Source of the DNA: Phyto melanocephala
Taxonomy: Eukaryota; Arthropoda; Insecta; Diptera; Rhinophoridae
Direction of reading: 5' to 3'
DNA length: 64,000 bases
NCBI GenBank assembly: GCA_941918925.1
Contig: OW799233.1
Coordinates: 83,768,055 to 83,832,054 of the forward strand
Shown in pieces: positions 48,590-61,515 of this stretch. The first letter of the stretch is position 1. Every line of letters starts with the position of its first letter. The position numbers were made by a program, and so were the translations under genes. The notes under the pieces are model-generated. The model saw nothing but the letters and a program-made list of their open reading frames with translations. It made no database searches and was not told the DNA's origin.

Positions 48590-49330
48590 TTTATTATACC
48601 CGCAACAAAAAAAATGGAGAGGGTATATTAAATTTGTCAATCCGTTTGCAACACATCGAAATATCTATTTTAGACCTAGCTATGTCTATCCGTCTGTCCC
48701 TCTGTTGAAAGTACGCTAGAACTCGAACCGAAAAGCTAGGGGGCCAGAATATTTCTTATACACAAGGTTTGTTTGGTATTGAAAATGGGCCAAATCGAAA
48801 TATTAGGAAGAGGGTTAAGTTCGTAATACAATACTACGTAAAAAAAACATGTCCTTCCAACATCGAATAAAATGAAATTGTTTCCAAACGTAGTAAGGCA
48901 GAGCCATGAAATTTCGAATGTATATTTCCTGAAAATAATTTTTGCTGGAGAGTGCTTAAATTTATTTATTAGGAAAGGATTTATGGATCAAAATGTACGA
49001 ATATTTGTACCGCATAGTGCCTTTTTTGGTATAATCAAAATTTAAAACCTAATAAAACTGACAAAATTAGGTGTACGATTCTGAAATCTTGTAAATATTT
49101 CTTTATTATAAAAAGATTTGTAATAACGGAAAAAAAGTTTGCACGCCGACTTCAACGCCTACCCACCATATAACGCCTAATCTCAAATTTATATAATTTC
49201 TTTATCGACAAAGATTTTGGAAGATCAAGGACTCTACATTGAAATATCAAATTTAAATTTTTTAGAAGAAACTACTTTGAGATTCCTAATTATTTAATCG
49301 CCCACTTTTCACATATTTCACTTTATTTTG
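48590..49330 (+). mobile_element. Family-B element, 5' part only
   Basis: TTATTATACCCGCAACAAAA and GGGTATATTAAATTTGTCAA start a reverse-complemented family-B copy. CATCGAAATATCTATTTTAG and TATCCGTCTGTCCCTCTGTT follow, then AAAAATTATTTT-type blocks. It fades out near 49330 without its hairpin end. Confidence 0.65.
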
Positions 49331-49982
49331 CATATACATTTCCTGTCAATATAAGTTTAATTTAAATTTAATTTTAACTTCTCACATAATTTACTGTTAA
49401 TGAAATTTAAAAGCTCTTAAAATTGACAGCGTCATGTGTATTAGATGATGAAATTTTGCATATATAGCTTTCTGGTAAATTTTATTATGCCATAAAATAA
49501 AAGTGAGAATATCCTAGTATCCTAGTAGTTGGTAGGAAATTTGTTATGCCCTAATAGTAATTTTTTTTGCATGTTGGACGTTGATTCTAACCATTTTTGT
49601 AGAAAGCCAGCCATAAAATTCTAATAAGTTCTATAGTTTTTATTATTATTATACTAATGTACTGTACTACATAGACTATTTCTAAATTAAATAAAAAATT
49701 ACATATATATCGTATTCAATTTTTAATTTTATAAAAGGTTCAGATTATTGTTTAAAATCTTTTTTTTAAATTTAAAAATTGATTATGAATATGATTTGAA
49801 TATCTCTAATTCATTTACACAATCAAAAATATATATGTAGTATGTACCTATATTACTGCAATGTCGTGCATTGAAAATAAATTCCAATATTTAATTGATC
49901 AAAACTAACAAGTTTTATAAAAAAAAACAGCGAAAAAAATATAACGGAAAGAACGTTATAGCGATTTAGCTTCAACGCCTAC
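49331..49982. other. Unassigned AT-rich spacer
   Basis: No gene recognised. The last 30 bases (AGCTTCAACGCCTAC) echo family-B sequence. Confidence 0.35.
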
Positions 49983-51670
49983 CCGAATCTTTTATACCCA
50001 CCACCAGTTTTCCGTTCTTTTGTAGCTAGGGCAGCAAAACAAATAACAACTAAATTTGTTTTTAATTAATAAAAAACTTTTTATTAAAACCATAAAATAG
50101 TTTATAATGTAAAAAAAAACTTCAAAACTATAAAAATCAATAAAGAAACTTGAATTTAAAATATAAATTGAGTAAAAATATTTTTTATTGAAAAAAAAAT
50201 ATTATCCTCTAGATACGAAATCAAATATGAGCACAAAAAAACACAAATACAGGTACTTCAGCTATGAGATCAAAAATAAAATCATTAAAATTCAATTTCA
50301 ATATAATCAATATAAACATCTGCTTTCGAATCGTAGCCAACTTTTTTATTTCCCGGGATCCCGAAAAACAATCCCGGGAAATCGGGAAGATTAAATAACT
50401 GAAATTCCCGGGAAATAACCCAATTTATAGCAAAAAATGTATTTGTTTGTTATTAACAGTAATCGCTATGCAATAATCTCTTTATACTAAAATATGTATA
50501 ATTTTCTTTGTATAACTTCGATATCCTAGTAAAATGTTTTCGTAAATTTAGTCTTTCAATGAAACTGGGCGTTAAAGTAGGCATGTTGAAGTTGTTTCTA
50601 CTAATGAATGCAACTTAGATGTTTCAATATAGTCCTTTATTATTCCAAAATCTTTGATCAGAGAGAAATTATATGAATTTGAGGTAAAATGTAAATGGGA
50701 GGTGGTCGTAAAAGTAGGCGTATCACCTTATTTTCCGGCATAACAATAACATTAACTAGAAGGATATACGTAGCAAATGTCATCATCATACCTCTAATTT
50801 TGTCGGTTTTATGAGCTTTTAAATTTTATTAACACTAGATAACGTGAAAAGTGGTCGTAATAGTAGTCGTGTCAAAGTTGTTGTCGCCTTTCAATGAAAG
50901 TTGGCGTTAAAGAAGGCGTGTTGAAGATGTTTCTACTAATCAATGCAACTTAGATGTTTCAATATAGTCCTTCATTATTCTAAAATCTTTATTCGTAGAG
51001 AACTTAAATGAATTTAAGTTTGGACGTTATATGGGAGATGGGCGTAAAAGTGGGTGTGTCACATTTATTTTCCGTTAGAACAAAGCATTTGACAAAAAAG
51101 TCATGTCTGCAAAATTTCAGAGTCGTACATCCAATTGTTTTGCTTTTATGACGTTTTTGTTTTTAAATGTACCGAAAAAAACACTGTGCGGTATAAATTT
51201 TCGTACATCTTGATCAATAACTCCTTTCTTAATACATAGATGTAAGCAATTTTTTGGGAGAGATATTTTTTTGACTCTAGAAATATATATTCGAAGTTTC
51301 ATGACTGTACGTTAATGCGTTTGGACACAATTCCATTTTATTCGATGTTCGAAGGACACGGTTTTTTCGATCTACTCTTGCTTTACGAGCTATAACTCTC
51401 TTCCTAATATTCCGATTTAGCCAATTTTCAATACGAAACAAACCTTGTCTATAAGAAAGATTCAGGCAAAATTTGAGCCCCTTAGCTTTTTCGGTGCGAC
51501 CTCTATCGCGCTTTCAACAGACGGACGGACATATCTAGATCGTCATAAAATCAAACCCTGATTCAGAATATATATACTTTATGGGGTCTAAAACGGATAT
51601 TTCGATGTGTTACAAGCGGAATGACAAAATGAATATACCCACACCATTTTTTTGGTGGCGGGTATAAAAA
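49983..51670 (-). mobile_element. Family-B element with the same nested CCCGGG insert
   Basis: It starts within the hairpin block (CCGAATCTTTTATACCCACC) and ends GGTGGCGGGTATAAAA. It carries the same kind of insert as the copy at 23438 (TCCGTTCTTTTGTAGCTAG to AATTCCCGGGAAATAACCC, about 50010-50432). It has the uninterrupted mariner target CTTTGTATAACTTCG at about 50506 and the uninterrupted LOA target CGTTATATGGGAG at about 51017. Confidence 0.7.
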
Positions 51671-53428
51671 GCAGTTTTTTATACTGTTACCATTTTTTGC
51701 TAAATTGCGTAAATTTCTTTACGCATTTTAAATAAATAATAAAAAAATGTAGAATTCAATAAAATTAGTATAAAAGTATTTACACAATAAATATATACGC
51801 CCGGTCAGATCTCATACGTTAATAATATGATACATATATTGGAACATTCTTTTTTTTTAATTTTTTTCATCATTTCCTTTTACCATTAGAAATCCAAGAA
51901 AACTTTACAATGGTACCTAAAAATCAAGTCTCTAGCAAGCTCGTATAAATTAAAAAAAAAAAAAATGTTTAAACAAATACTGGTCAGAACTATGTTTGTG
52001 ACTAAGGGTTAATTCGACCTTAGTCTGTGGTATTGCTGACTGCCGATTTTTATGAGTTTCACCAATTTTTTAATTAAAAATCCAAGATTAAACATAGACT
52101 GTGTCTTAGGCTAACAATTTTTGTCAAACTTATGAATTAAAATAAAGTTGAAATTATTTTTTGGTTTTATTTATCTGTTGTTGCCGTTGATTGTATAAAG
52201 TTTTTAACTTGCAGTAAACTATAGTGGGCACACTATATGTGCAAGTGTGCGTATGTACAAATGAAACAAAATTTGGTAATATTCTCATTTCAATTCAACA
52301 TTTGTTATCACACATCTGGGAATATCAATTCTTTATAAATTTTTTTTGGATTGTTTTTTCTATGGTTGATTGTAAACTGAAAACAAAACAAAAAACTTTT
52401 CTTTTCCATTTTTGTTGAAACAATCAAACAACCGAAAACATAAACAAACCATTGAATTTAAAAGCGTGAGTAGAAAAATAATTTAGCAGTGTCAGTGGCA
52501 GTGGCATCGACATCACTAAGAACAACAACCAATTATTTTTCGATTAGTTTCGCTATCATTCCTGCCAGCTACTAGCTTTACAACAATAACTCCAACCATT
52601 CCAACAATATTTGGCACATCCTTATAATGTATGTAATATGTGTATGTATAGTAACATAGTAATATTTGAAATGAAACACATCCATCTTAACAACTAACAA
52701 AAACCAACTTACAAACATAAACTGGCAACTACCACCATACCACTACCATTATAAACAGCATCAAAAGCAAAATCGTGAAAAGAACTCACAATACAATCTG
52801 ACAAACACCACCATCGACTACGCCACCCTGTAATAAAGAAACAACTACAACAACAGCAATTGAAAAAGGAAAGTTTAACGAAAATATGTTACGGGCTTTA
52901 GACTCCTACAACAACAACTACAAAAAGATATCACACACTTACACACCCAAAGAAGAAAAAAACACATAAATATGTATCAGGCAGCATCAGAAAAAAAAGA
53001 AATAAATAAATAAAACATTCAGAAAAAAAAGAAATAAATCTTACTAAAAAGCCATAAAGCATTTTCACCATTCGCAATTTAATATACGAGTGTGTGTGAT
53101 AAGGGTACGAAGTGTATATGTATACGTACGTGAGTAATTCGAAAAGTCGTTTCAATATTCAAAATATAAACATTTTCAATTATTTTTACATGCGAACGTA
53201 TTACGGATTATATACATATTTTAAAATCATAATCTTCTACCCATATTAAAGGCACTTACATCATTGATTTTAGTCAAGCGAATTTTGCGAAAAGGTAAAC
53301 ATTTTTTAAGCACAACAACAACTATGTGTAAAATAATTTCGCACTTGCTTTTACTTTTGCACTACCACGAACCTAGTGCGTAAATATTACCACACACAAC
53401 AATTTTTTTTATTATTATTTATATATTA
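51671..53428. other. Unassigned DNA with a CA/CAA-rich tract
   Basis: Apart from homopolymers, 52440-52920 is enriched in A and C on the plus strand (AACAACAACC, ACTACCACCATACCACTACC, ACAACAACAG). Such CAA/ACC-rich sequence is common in fly untranslated and regulatory DNA, but nothing here proves transcription. No coding frame was found. Confidence 0.4.
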
Positions 53429-54532
53429 CTAGAAAAGCCCGGCGCGCGTTGCTACGCCCCTTAATGAATAAAAATGAATTCTGAATTTTAATTGAATATC
53501 AAGTGCAAAAAGCTAAGAATTATAACTTTTTTAATGGGCGTGGCACCGCATACTTTTATAATCAGGAAACTGTATAACCATGACAGCTCAATGTGTGTGC
53601 AAAGTTTCAGAAAAACGGCTGAAGTTCAAGTAGCTGAAAATGATAATTTGTTTTATGGGCGTGACACTGCCCACTTTTCTAATAAAGGATTGTTTAAGTC
53701 ATGACAACTCAATATGTGTACATAGTTTCACAAAAATCGATCAAGAGTAAGTACCTCATAATATAACTTTTTTTATGAGCGTGGCCCCACCCACTTTTCT
53801 AATCACGAAATTATATAGTCATGACAGCTCAATATGTGTGTGCAAAGTTTCGTAAAAATCGATCTAGTGCAAGTAGCTAAAAATTATAACTTATTTATTA
53901 TAGGCGTGGCACTGCCTACTTTTCTTATCACGAAATTGTATAGTCATGACTGCTCAATATGTGTGCAAAGTTTCAGAAAAATCGGTCCAGTGCAAGTACC
54001 TCAAAACTATAACTTATTTTTATGGGCGTGGCCCTGCCCACTTTTCTTATCACGAAATTATATATTATATAGTCATGACAGCTCAATACGCGTGCAAAGT
54101 CTCAGAAAAATCGGTCCAGTGCAAGTACCTCAAAACTATAATTTTTTTTTATGGGCGTGGCCCTGCCCACTTTTCTAATCACAAAATTATATAGTCATGA
54201 CAACTCATTATGTGTGCAAAGTTTCATAAAAATTGGTTCAGTGCAAGTACCTCAAAATTAAAACTTGTTTATGGGCGTGGCCCCGCCCACTTTTCTTATC
54301 ACGAAATTATTTAGTCATGACAGCTCAATATGTGTGCAAAGTTTCAGAAAAATCGGTCAAGTGAAAGTAGCTAAATATGATAACTAATTTTTATGGGCGT
54401 GACCCCGCCCACTTTTTTCCATCCATAAACACTCCCTGGTATGTGTACAACAACTTGCCAAAGTTTGAGTCCGATCGGTTTTACAGTTTCGGAGTCTATA
54501 GCTAACACACTCACGCATACACACACACACAT

Positions 54533-56799
54533 ACTCAGAGGGATAAGCTACCACACTCAGAGGATTGAGGAATTCAGGGAACTTAGGAAGAAACTCAAAA
54601 CTGCAATTAAGAAGAGCAAAGGAGAAAGCTTCAAGCGCCTCTGCGAGGAGGCGGATGCAAACCCTTAGGGTACGGCATATAAGGTGGTAATGAAGAAGCT
54701 TAAATACCAAGCGGCTCCCCAGATAACATGCCCAACACTCCTACTGGGCATTGTATCGCACCTGTTTCCACAGCGGGAGAACAATTGGGTATACGTCGAC
54801 AGCAGATTCACGGACTGCAATATTCCCCCTGTCACGGAGGAAGAGATTCTCAAGATAGGTAGGGAAATTGGGGATAACCGGGCACCTGGCCCGGACGGAG
54901 TTCCCAACAAAGCCATTAAAGCCGCAATACAGCGACGACCGTGCTTGTTCAGGAGAATTATGCAAAGTTGCCTTAGTGAGGGTATTTTCCCGGACCAATG
55001 GAAGAGACAGAGACTAGTTTTGCTTCCGAAATGGAACAAACCAGCTGGCGACCCTTCATCTTATCGCCCTATCTGCCTTCTTGATACACTGGGCAAAGCA
55101 CTGGAAAAGGTGATCTACAACAGACTCATGGACATCGTCGAGAGAGAGAATGGACTCTCCGAGACACAATTCGGATTCAGAAAATCACGCTCCACGATTG
55201 ACGCCATAAAAAGGGTAGTAGATAAAGCTGCGGGCGCAATAGCAGGAGAACGTTGGAGATGGGGGACAAAAGAATACTGTGGTGTTGTCACGCTTGACAT
55301 TAGAAACGCGTTTAACTCTGCCAGTTGGGATTTCATAATGGCAGCTCTAGAGAGACTGAACACACCGAAGTACCTGATTAGAATCGTGAATAGTTACTTT
55401 TCGAATAGGAAACTGATCTACGCAACGGACGATGGGCCACGGATGTATGATGTTAGTTCAGGTGTTCCACAGGGATCGGTTCTTGGTCCACTACTATGGA
55501 ATATCATGTATGACGGAGTCCTTAGAACACAACTACCGAGCTCCACAAGGATAATCGGGTTCGCGGATGACATAGTGATTGTCAGTGTAGCGAAACATAT
55601 TGTGGAATTAGAATCGGCTATAAACGATGCAATTGTGAGGATCTAGAGATGGCTAGATTCGGCGAATCTCAACCTGGCAGAACAGAAGACTGAAGCAGTA
55701 CTTATTACAAGTAGGAAAAAAGTGGAATTTATGAAGGTGAAGGTGGGAAACCAGGAGATATGTTCTAAACCGGCAATCAAATATCTTGGGGTCATGATGG
55801 ATAACAGACTTAAATTTGGGCCTCATATTGAACACGCGTGCGCGAAGGCCGCAATGATTCAAAGGAGTATTGCTAGAATACTACCTAATATTGGAGGACC
55901 AAAGGGTCCAAAAAGGAGGCTTCTGGCAACGGTTACCAATTCCACATTGCTTTACGCAGCCCCTGTTTGGGCACAGGCTCTGAAGATAAAGGAGTATAGA
56001 AGAAAAATGTCCTCGGTTCATAGACTATGCGCGCTCAGGACAATAAGTGCCTTTAAGACGGTAGCGGACGACGCGGCTTGTGTCATAGCGGCAATGATTC
56101 CAATAGACATACTGGCGGCGGAGATCCAGAGAATCTACAATAGGCGAACGACAGGCCAGGCAGTAATAAATTTAGCTGCACTTAAGAGAGAGGAAAGATC
56201 GTTTTCAATCAGAGAATGGCAGAGATGGTGGGATACATCGACTAAAGGGCGATGGACATATAAACTCATCTCTAATATTGCGGTATGGATGGATAGGAAG
56301 GCTGGGGATGTGAACTTCTACTTGACACAGTATATGACGGACCATGGCGCTTTTAGGCAATATCTGCACAGGGTTGGCCATGAAAATTCCCAAACCTGCC
56401 CAGAATGCCCAGAAGAGGCGGAAAATGCGGAACGTGTCGTATTCCGATGTCCTAGATACATGGGGTGGACTTCGGGTATGACGAATCCATCGGAGTTTCT
56501 TCGGCATATGTGTCAGGACGTGGAAAACTGGGAGGTCTTTAGTGGAGTGTGCTCCCGGATAATTAAGGACCTAAGAAGGCTGGAAAGGGCTAGACGGTCC
56601 GACGCGGAGGAGGCGTAAATGCCAACGGCCCCCGCGAAGTAATACCTAGCGGCAGTCCCGTGGGGATGTCCGTTGATGATCGAGGGGGTGTGGTTTAGTA
56701 CGTAGGCGCTACGGCGAATCGTACATGCTTGTGGCACGGGCCACTAGTATCTATGAAGATTTCACACCACCACACGAAAGCAAAAAAAAAAAAAAAAAA
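54533..56799 (+). mobile_element. Waldo/R1-clade non-LTR retrotransposon, 5'-truncated
   Basis: About 2.27 kb lie between two blocks of CA repeat. It ends in a poly-A run of about 18 (56782-56799) after a GC-rich 3' UTR (56619-56781). CACATA on both sides may be the target duplication. Insertion into (CA)n-type repeats is the known habit of Waldo and Mino elements in the R1 clade. The reverse transcriptase sequence fits that clade, and RNase H is absent. The 5' half (ORF1 and the endonuclease) is missing. Confidence 0.85.
54534..56618 (+). pseudogene. R1-clade ORF2 (reverse transcriptase), truncated, two amber stops
   Basis: A single frame runs from the insertion junction to 56618, broken only by TAG at 54666 and TAG at 55644. 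The linker before the RT reads LRKKLKTAIKKSKGESF. RT motifs include RAPGPDGVP, RPICLLDTLGKALEKV, TQFGFRKSRSTID, TLDIRNAFNSASWD, GVPQGSVLGPLLWN, GFADDIVIV and YLGVMMDN, so the catalytic aspartates are kept. The C-terminal part holds CPECPEEAENAERVVFRCPR, the CCHC-type zinc motif of R1-group ORF2. The first stop replaces what is usually Trp in DPWG; the residue lost at the second is uncertain. The near-intact frame implies a fairly recent insertion that was dead on arrival because of truncation. Confidence 0.88.
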
Positions 56800-56847
56800 C
56801 ACACATACACACACACACACACAGAGTTTCACTTTTATATATATAGA

Positions 56848-58269
56848 TTACATATTTTTATTATTTTTTTGGCGGCGTTTTAAGCTCATATTACATAACT
56901 AATAACTAAACAAAACAGCTGTTTGAAACCAACTTAAAAACAACAATGTTTTGGATTATAAGTAACTTGCCACAAAGCCATAGAAAACCAATTGAATTTT
57001 TGTTTTTATGGCTTATTTGCTTAAGTTACCTAAAAAAGTCAAACGCCACGTTTGTTAGCAATTCGGCTTCGTTTTCTGTACATTAAGCACCTTTTAGTTG
57101 AAAATGGTGCTCACGTCGGACTAGAGTTAACTAACACAATTTTGCAACTTCACAATTGTATAAATGATAAAATGATTGTAAAAAATACCTTTATTATAAA
57201 CTTTTTTGATATTGAAAGATTTAAACAGTTAGACTTCGGCAGTTACAACTTCAATGTCTTCTTTGGAAAACTTTCATTTGTTAACATTAAATTTATTTTG
57301 ACATTATTTAATACTTCCTACATGATCCATTATTTTCACACATATGTGGCTATGTAACACATATTTATTACTTACCTGCTTAAAATAAAAAAATAATGGC
57401 TAATGGCTAATATTTACAATTGTTAAAGCTCTTAAAAAAGCTTCTTGAGAGATATAACTAAGCAATTAAAATTAACAAACAACAGTTTTAATTTATTATT
57501 TATTTCTTTTTTTATTCATTAAAAGAGTTTAAAAAAAAATTAAAAATTTTGGTACGGATCCTTAATTTTTTAATAATACTGTCTTCCTTTTTATATTAAC
57601 TTTATCTTCTATATCTCCTGTCCATAAATACATATATTTTTAATTTAATGAAATCTATTTTGTTTCCAGTTTTGTGATAACTTTGCGCAAAAACCTAGAT
57701 TCAGTTTAAAGTTGAAAATTTTTTTACGAATTCATCAAAATATTGGCATAAACTATGGCATTGTCTTCCATATTTACAAACTGTATGAACTTATGAACAT
57801 TATACCCAAAGTAACGTTTTCACAAACCGGTTCGGCGTTTATAGAGACCCAAATATTTATTTTATTTATTTCTTTATTTTTGTTTACTATCGATTCAGAA
57901 GTAACTTATATATATTTTTTGGTACGAAGGGAAATGGAATGGATATGGAATGATATATATGTATATTGTTTTGAAGATGTTGTTGTATTTTGAAATGTTA
58001 AAATTTTTATAAGATACAATGGGCTTTTTTAATATTATATCTTGTTAGAATTGGGCACAAATCTTTACTTCAGTTTGATTTTGCCAACAACCTCGGTAGT
58101 TTTTTTTTTTTAACGAACCCCTATAATTACCTTCTGGTCTGTGCAAAAAATGAATGAGGTTGTTGGCAAAAACAAACTAATGTAATCGATTGTCGCAACT
58201 CTAATCTTAAAAAAAGAATAACCACATACTTTTTTGTTTTCACTAGCTATTCCGTTTAGTTGTATTATA
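56848..58269. other. Unassigned AT-rich spacer
   Basis: No gene recognised. Frames at 57052-57357 and 57712-57993 are hydrophobic translations without a known motif. I cannot exclude a small host exon, but I see no support for one. Confidence 0.35.
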
Positions 58270-58748
58270 TCCTGCTATTATTATGTGAAACTCTGTGTGT
58301 GTGTGTGTGTGTAAAACCGATCGGACTCAAACTTTGGCAAGTTGTTGTACACATTCCAGTGAGTGTTTATGGGTGGCCAAAAGTGGGCCACGACCATAAA
58401 AAATTAGTTATCATTTTTACTTACTTGATTTTGACCGATTCTTCTGAAACTTTGAACACATATTGAGCTGTCATGACTATATAATTTGGTGATTAAAAAG
58501 TGGGCAGGGTCACGCCAATAAAAAAAAAATTACAATTTTCAGCTACTTGAACTTCACCGATTTTTCTGAAACTTTGCACACATATTGAGCTGTCATGACT
58601 ATACAGTTTCGTGATTAAAAAAGTGGGCAGTGGCACGCCCATTAAAAAAAGTTATAATTTTTAGCTTTTTGCACTTGATATTCAATTAAAATTTAGAATG
58701 CATTTTTATTCATTAAGGGGCGTAGCAACGCGCTCCGGGCTTTTCTAG
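58270..58748 (+). mobile_element. Non-autonomous Helitron, plus orientation
   Basis: GTGAAACTCTGTGTGTGTG near 58285 marks the 5' side, with the usual TCTATATATATA start mutated to TCCTGCTATTATTAT. Four tandem units follow in reverse sense to the copies above. The 3' end is GGGGCGTAGCAACGCGCTCC, then GGGCTTTTCTAG, then T. A (GT)n run replaces (CA)n. Confidence 0.8.
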
Positions 58749-60942
58749 TTTTACTATAAAAGGCAACTTTAGCTAAAGTAAGTTATAAGATAACCTTATA
58801 ACTTATAACTAGATTTTGTTATTTCAACTTAAAATTATTTTTTTTTTTAAATGAAACAGTATTTAAACAAAATCCGATATCATTTTACAAATTGAATTTA
58901 TTTCTAACACACTCTAAAATATACATAAAAGAGAATTTGAGAATTTAAGTAACTATGTACAATTTTACGGATAGGCTACTAGTAGGAGTGGCTTTTTGGA
59001 CAAATACTTTCCAGATATTTTACTACGGAATGTCATAAAATTGTAATAAAAAACTGTGTCTGTATGTGAAATATATTTTTAAAATTTTAGAGGCAGCATA
59101 TGTAGTCCAATTTAAGAATACCGAACTACTTTTTTAATTTTGTTTGTCTGTATTACTATTATTTATCTATTTTACTGAATTAAAAAAATACTTCGAATCA
59201 ACTGTTTGTTAATTTCCGAATACACTATTTTGACAAATTAAAATAAATAAAAGAAGCAAAACTAATTTTCACCAACGATAATTCTTAAATATATGCTCCG
59301 ATAAAGGCACCACAAACATTTTCGATCCACACAAGACATTAAAATAAGCGTAAAAACTATAAAACGTGTTTTTGTTTTATTAATGTGAAGTATTAGATTT
59401 GCGATGTTTTTAATATAATCTGAACCGTTTTGTGGAGAAAAACCATTCTGTACGTAAAACTGTATTAAGCCTTTTTGAAAATTTTAAAGCACTTTTCGTT
59501 TGACCCACATGACTGGATTATTCAAGTATTTACACACAAATACACATTTTCTATTTCTATATCAAGACACATTTATAAGAAATTTTATAATTTTATAAGA
59601 AATTAAAGTTGTTGTTTTGTACCCTTCGTAGACTTAAACGTGAAGAAAACGAAATGAAGTAGAAGAAGGAGATATAGTGTGCGGGTGTGTAGAGGACGTA
59701 GGAGTAAAAATAAAATATATTAATATAAAGAAGGCTGAATAATTTCTTCGACTTATTACAAAGATACTGGTGAGACAAACACAAGCAGACAAATACACTG
59801 AAGCAGCAACAACAACAACAACAACCATAGGAGAAAATAAACCTATGCACGCACTAAGTGTGATATATTTTCCAGGATTATATAGAAAATAAGAAAAAAT
59901 AATGTTTTATTATCGCATATTCTTACTATTAACTTTTTTTTTGTTCTTTTTATTGTGCCTCTTCTGTCGTTGCTGTTGTTGTTGGGGAAACTTCTACAGT
60001 AATAGAATCGAAAGAAACTCATTTAAAAGTGCGAAAAAGAAAGGATATTAAAGGTACATACATACAACAAATAAATAAAACAGGCAAATATATAAGGATA
60101 TTAAACAAATAACAACAGCGTATTTCATCCATACATACACATTTAAAGGGGATCTTTGTCCCACCACCCACTTGTCCATTTCCCTTGTTCAAGTATTAGA
60201 TTCTTCTGCATAATAAGTATTTTTCCTCAAGCAAACAGCATCTGTCTTATAGAAATTTAATATTTTTTTTCTCCAGAAAAAAAGGCAACAACTGAATGAA
60301 TTATTTGTTTTGTATTTCACATTTACTGCCTCATCTTGAATTATTACCACGGATGAATGATAAACGAGGATGAATATTTATGAATGAGTTCAAAAGTACG
60401 TTGCTCGATGTTTGCTTTATTTAAAAGAAAAGTAACTTTAATTTCTTTTATTACACGCACGTAATTATTTATTTCGTTGAAACTGTTTTTAGATAAATAC
60501 TTTTTTAAATATTTATATTTTTGATTAGACTTTGGTTTAATATTGGGTGCTTGTACTACACTCTAATAAGGCTCTAAAATATTAGATCGCGTTGGCTTCT
60601 TAGATGAATTTCTCTGCCAAAAATATTTGTTTAAAAATTCTACATTAGTCTTTGAATATAACCCTAAAAATAGATTTTTGCGATATTTTTTAACTAATAA
60701 GTACTTCTGTGTGGCCTTCAAATTGAATTCGGACAAATATTTTTGTTGCATATTTTAATTCGTTATTTTCCTTTTCAGGGTATATTGCCCATTTTCACGA
60801 AAAAAGAAAAAAGAAACACTCACATTAAAATTTTTCCCAAAATGCTTCTCGTGGTATCCATATCAATACTTATAAATGATGGTCCAACTTTCGCGCAACT
60901 TTAATTAACATTGTTTTGTTTCAAACAATGACAAATTCAATT
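58749..60942. other. Unassigned DNA, 2.2 kb
   Basis: No recognisable element. There is an (AAC)n tract at about 59804-59825 and a purine-rich strand at 59640-59760. The minus-strand frames at 59593-59850 and 59634-59828 come from that tract and are not called as genes. Confidence 0.4.
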
Positions 60943-61290
60943 ATGGAGAGATACATAATTAAGCAGGGCATTAAAATTGTTGAAGCATTTTACGAATGGC
61001 GTTTCAATCAAACTGGATTTCATGCACTTCGTGATTTTTATGGTCAGCATACTCGGCCAAATGTGTCTACAATCAAGATATTTGTGTAAATCGCACAAAT
61101 TTCAGCAAACTGGGTCTGAAGAATATGAAAACATTGCTTTTTTTCGCGATAGTTTGGCAGAAGAGCGGTCATCGACTTATCGTCATGCGCAACAATTGAA
61201 AATCAACTTTGTAATTAAAAATATCAACCACCGTATAGAAGTGTCGAGCATGATGGTCATAGAGTCTTCTGTCTTAATAAAAATAGTAAT
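60943..61290 (+). pseudogene. Mariner transposase N-terminal fragment
   Basis: ATG at 60943 opens MERYIIKQGIKIVEAFYEWR, followed by ALRDFYGQHTRPNVSTIK, the first helix-turn-helix region of a mariner transposase. The frame then breaks. A second frame gives ENIAFFRDSLAEERSSTYRH and AQQLKINFVIKNI, the second DNA-binding subdomain. Everything beyond is missing. No terminal repeats were identified. The annotated start is that of the family. Confidence 0.75.
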
Positions 61291-61515
61291 GATCCTCTGA
61301 AAACCTTTTATTTTATTTAAAACTAGCAATTCAATACTTCGATAGCGCAGTACTTACTGTTTATTGGATACACAAGTTATTCTTTCAAATACTAAATATT
61401 TTTTTGCTAAATTGAAAACTTGTTTCCTGATTCATTGTAGTGGACTTATATTAGGGGACATAAATTCTATCTCAGCTAATATCAATGCTTCTGAATTTCA
61501 AAATTTTAAAATAAA

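Larger units (their letters stand above)
53429..56847 (-). mobile_element. Helitron interrupted by a Waldo-like retrotransposon
   Basis: The left end CTAG (53429-53432) is preceded by A and the right end TATATATATAGA is followed by T. About eight tandem units fill 53540-54420, and then the TAACACACTCACGCATAC block leads into a CA microsatellite. The microsatellite is split at about 54532 and resumes at 56800 (CACACATACACACAC), followed by GAGTTTCACTTTTATA. Without the insert the Helitron would be about 1.15 kb, close to the copy at 42303-43357. Confidence 0.88.

Noticed and set aside
52440..52960. CAA-rich tract as a polyglutamine exon
   Set aside because: Stops occur in all frames over short distances, so no long Gln-rich frame exists. 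At most it is untranslated or regulatory DNA.
53834..54194. Two overlapping open frames of 114 and 82 codons
   Set aside because: They are the Helitron tandem unit read in two frames (repeated LPTFLITKLYSHD-like peptides). Unit periodicity, not selection, keeps them open.
59593..59850. Cysteine/valine-rich minus-strand frames
   Set aside because: They are translations of the (AAC)n tract and its flanks, not a gene.
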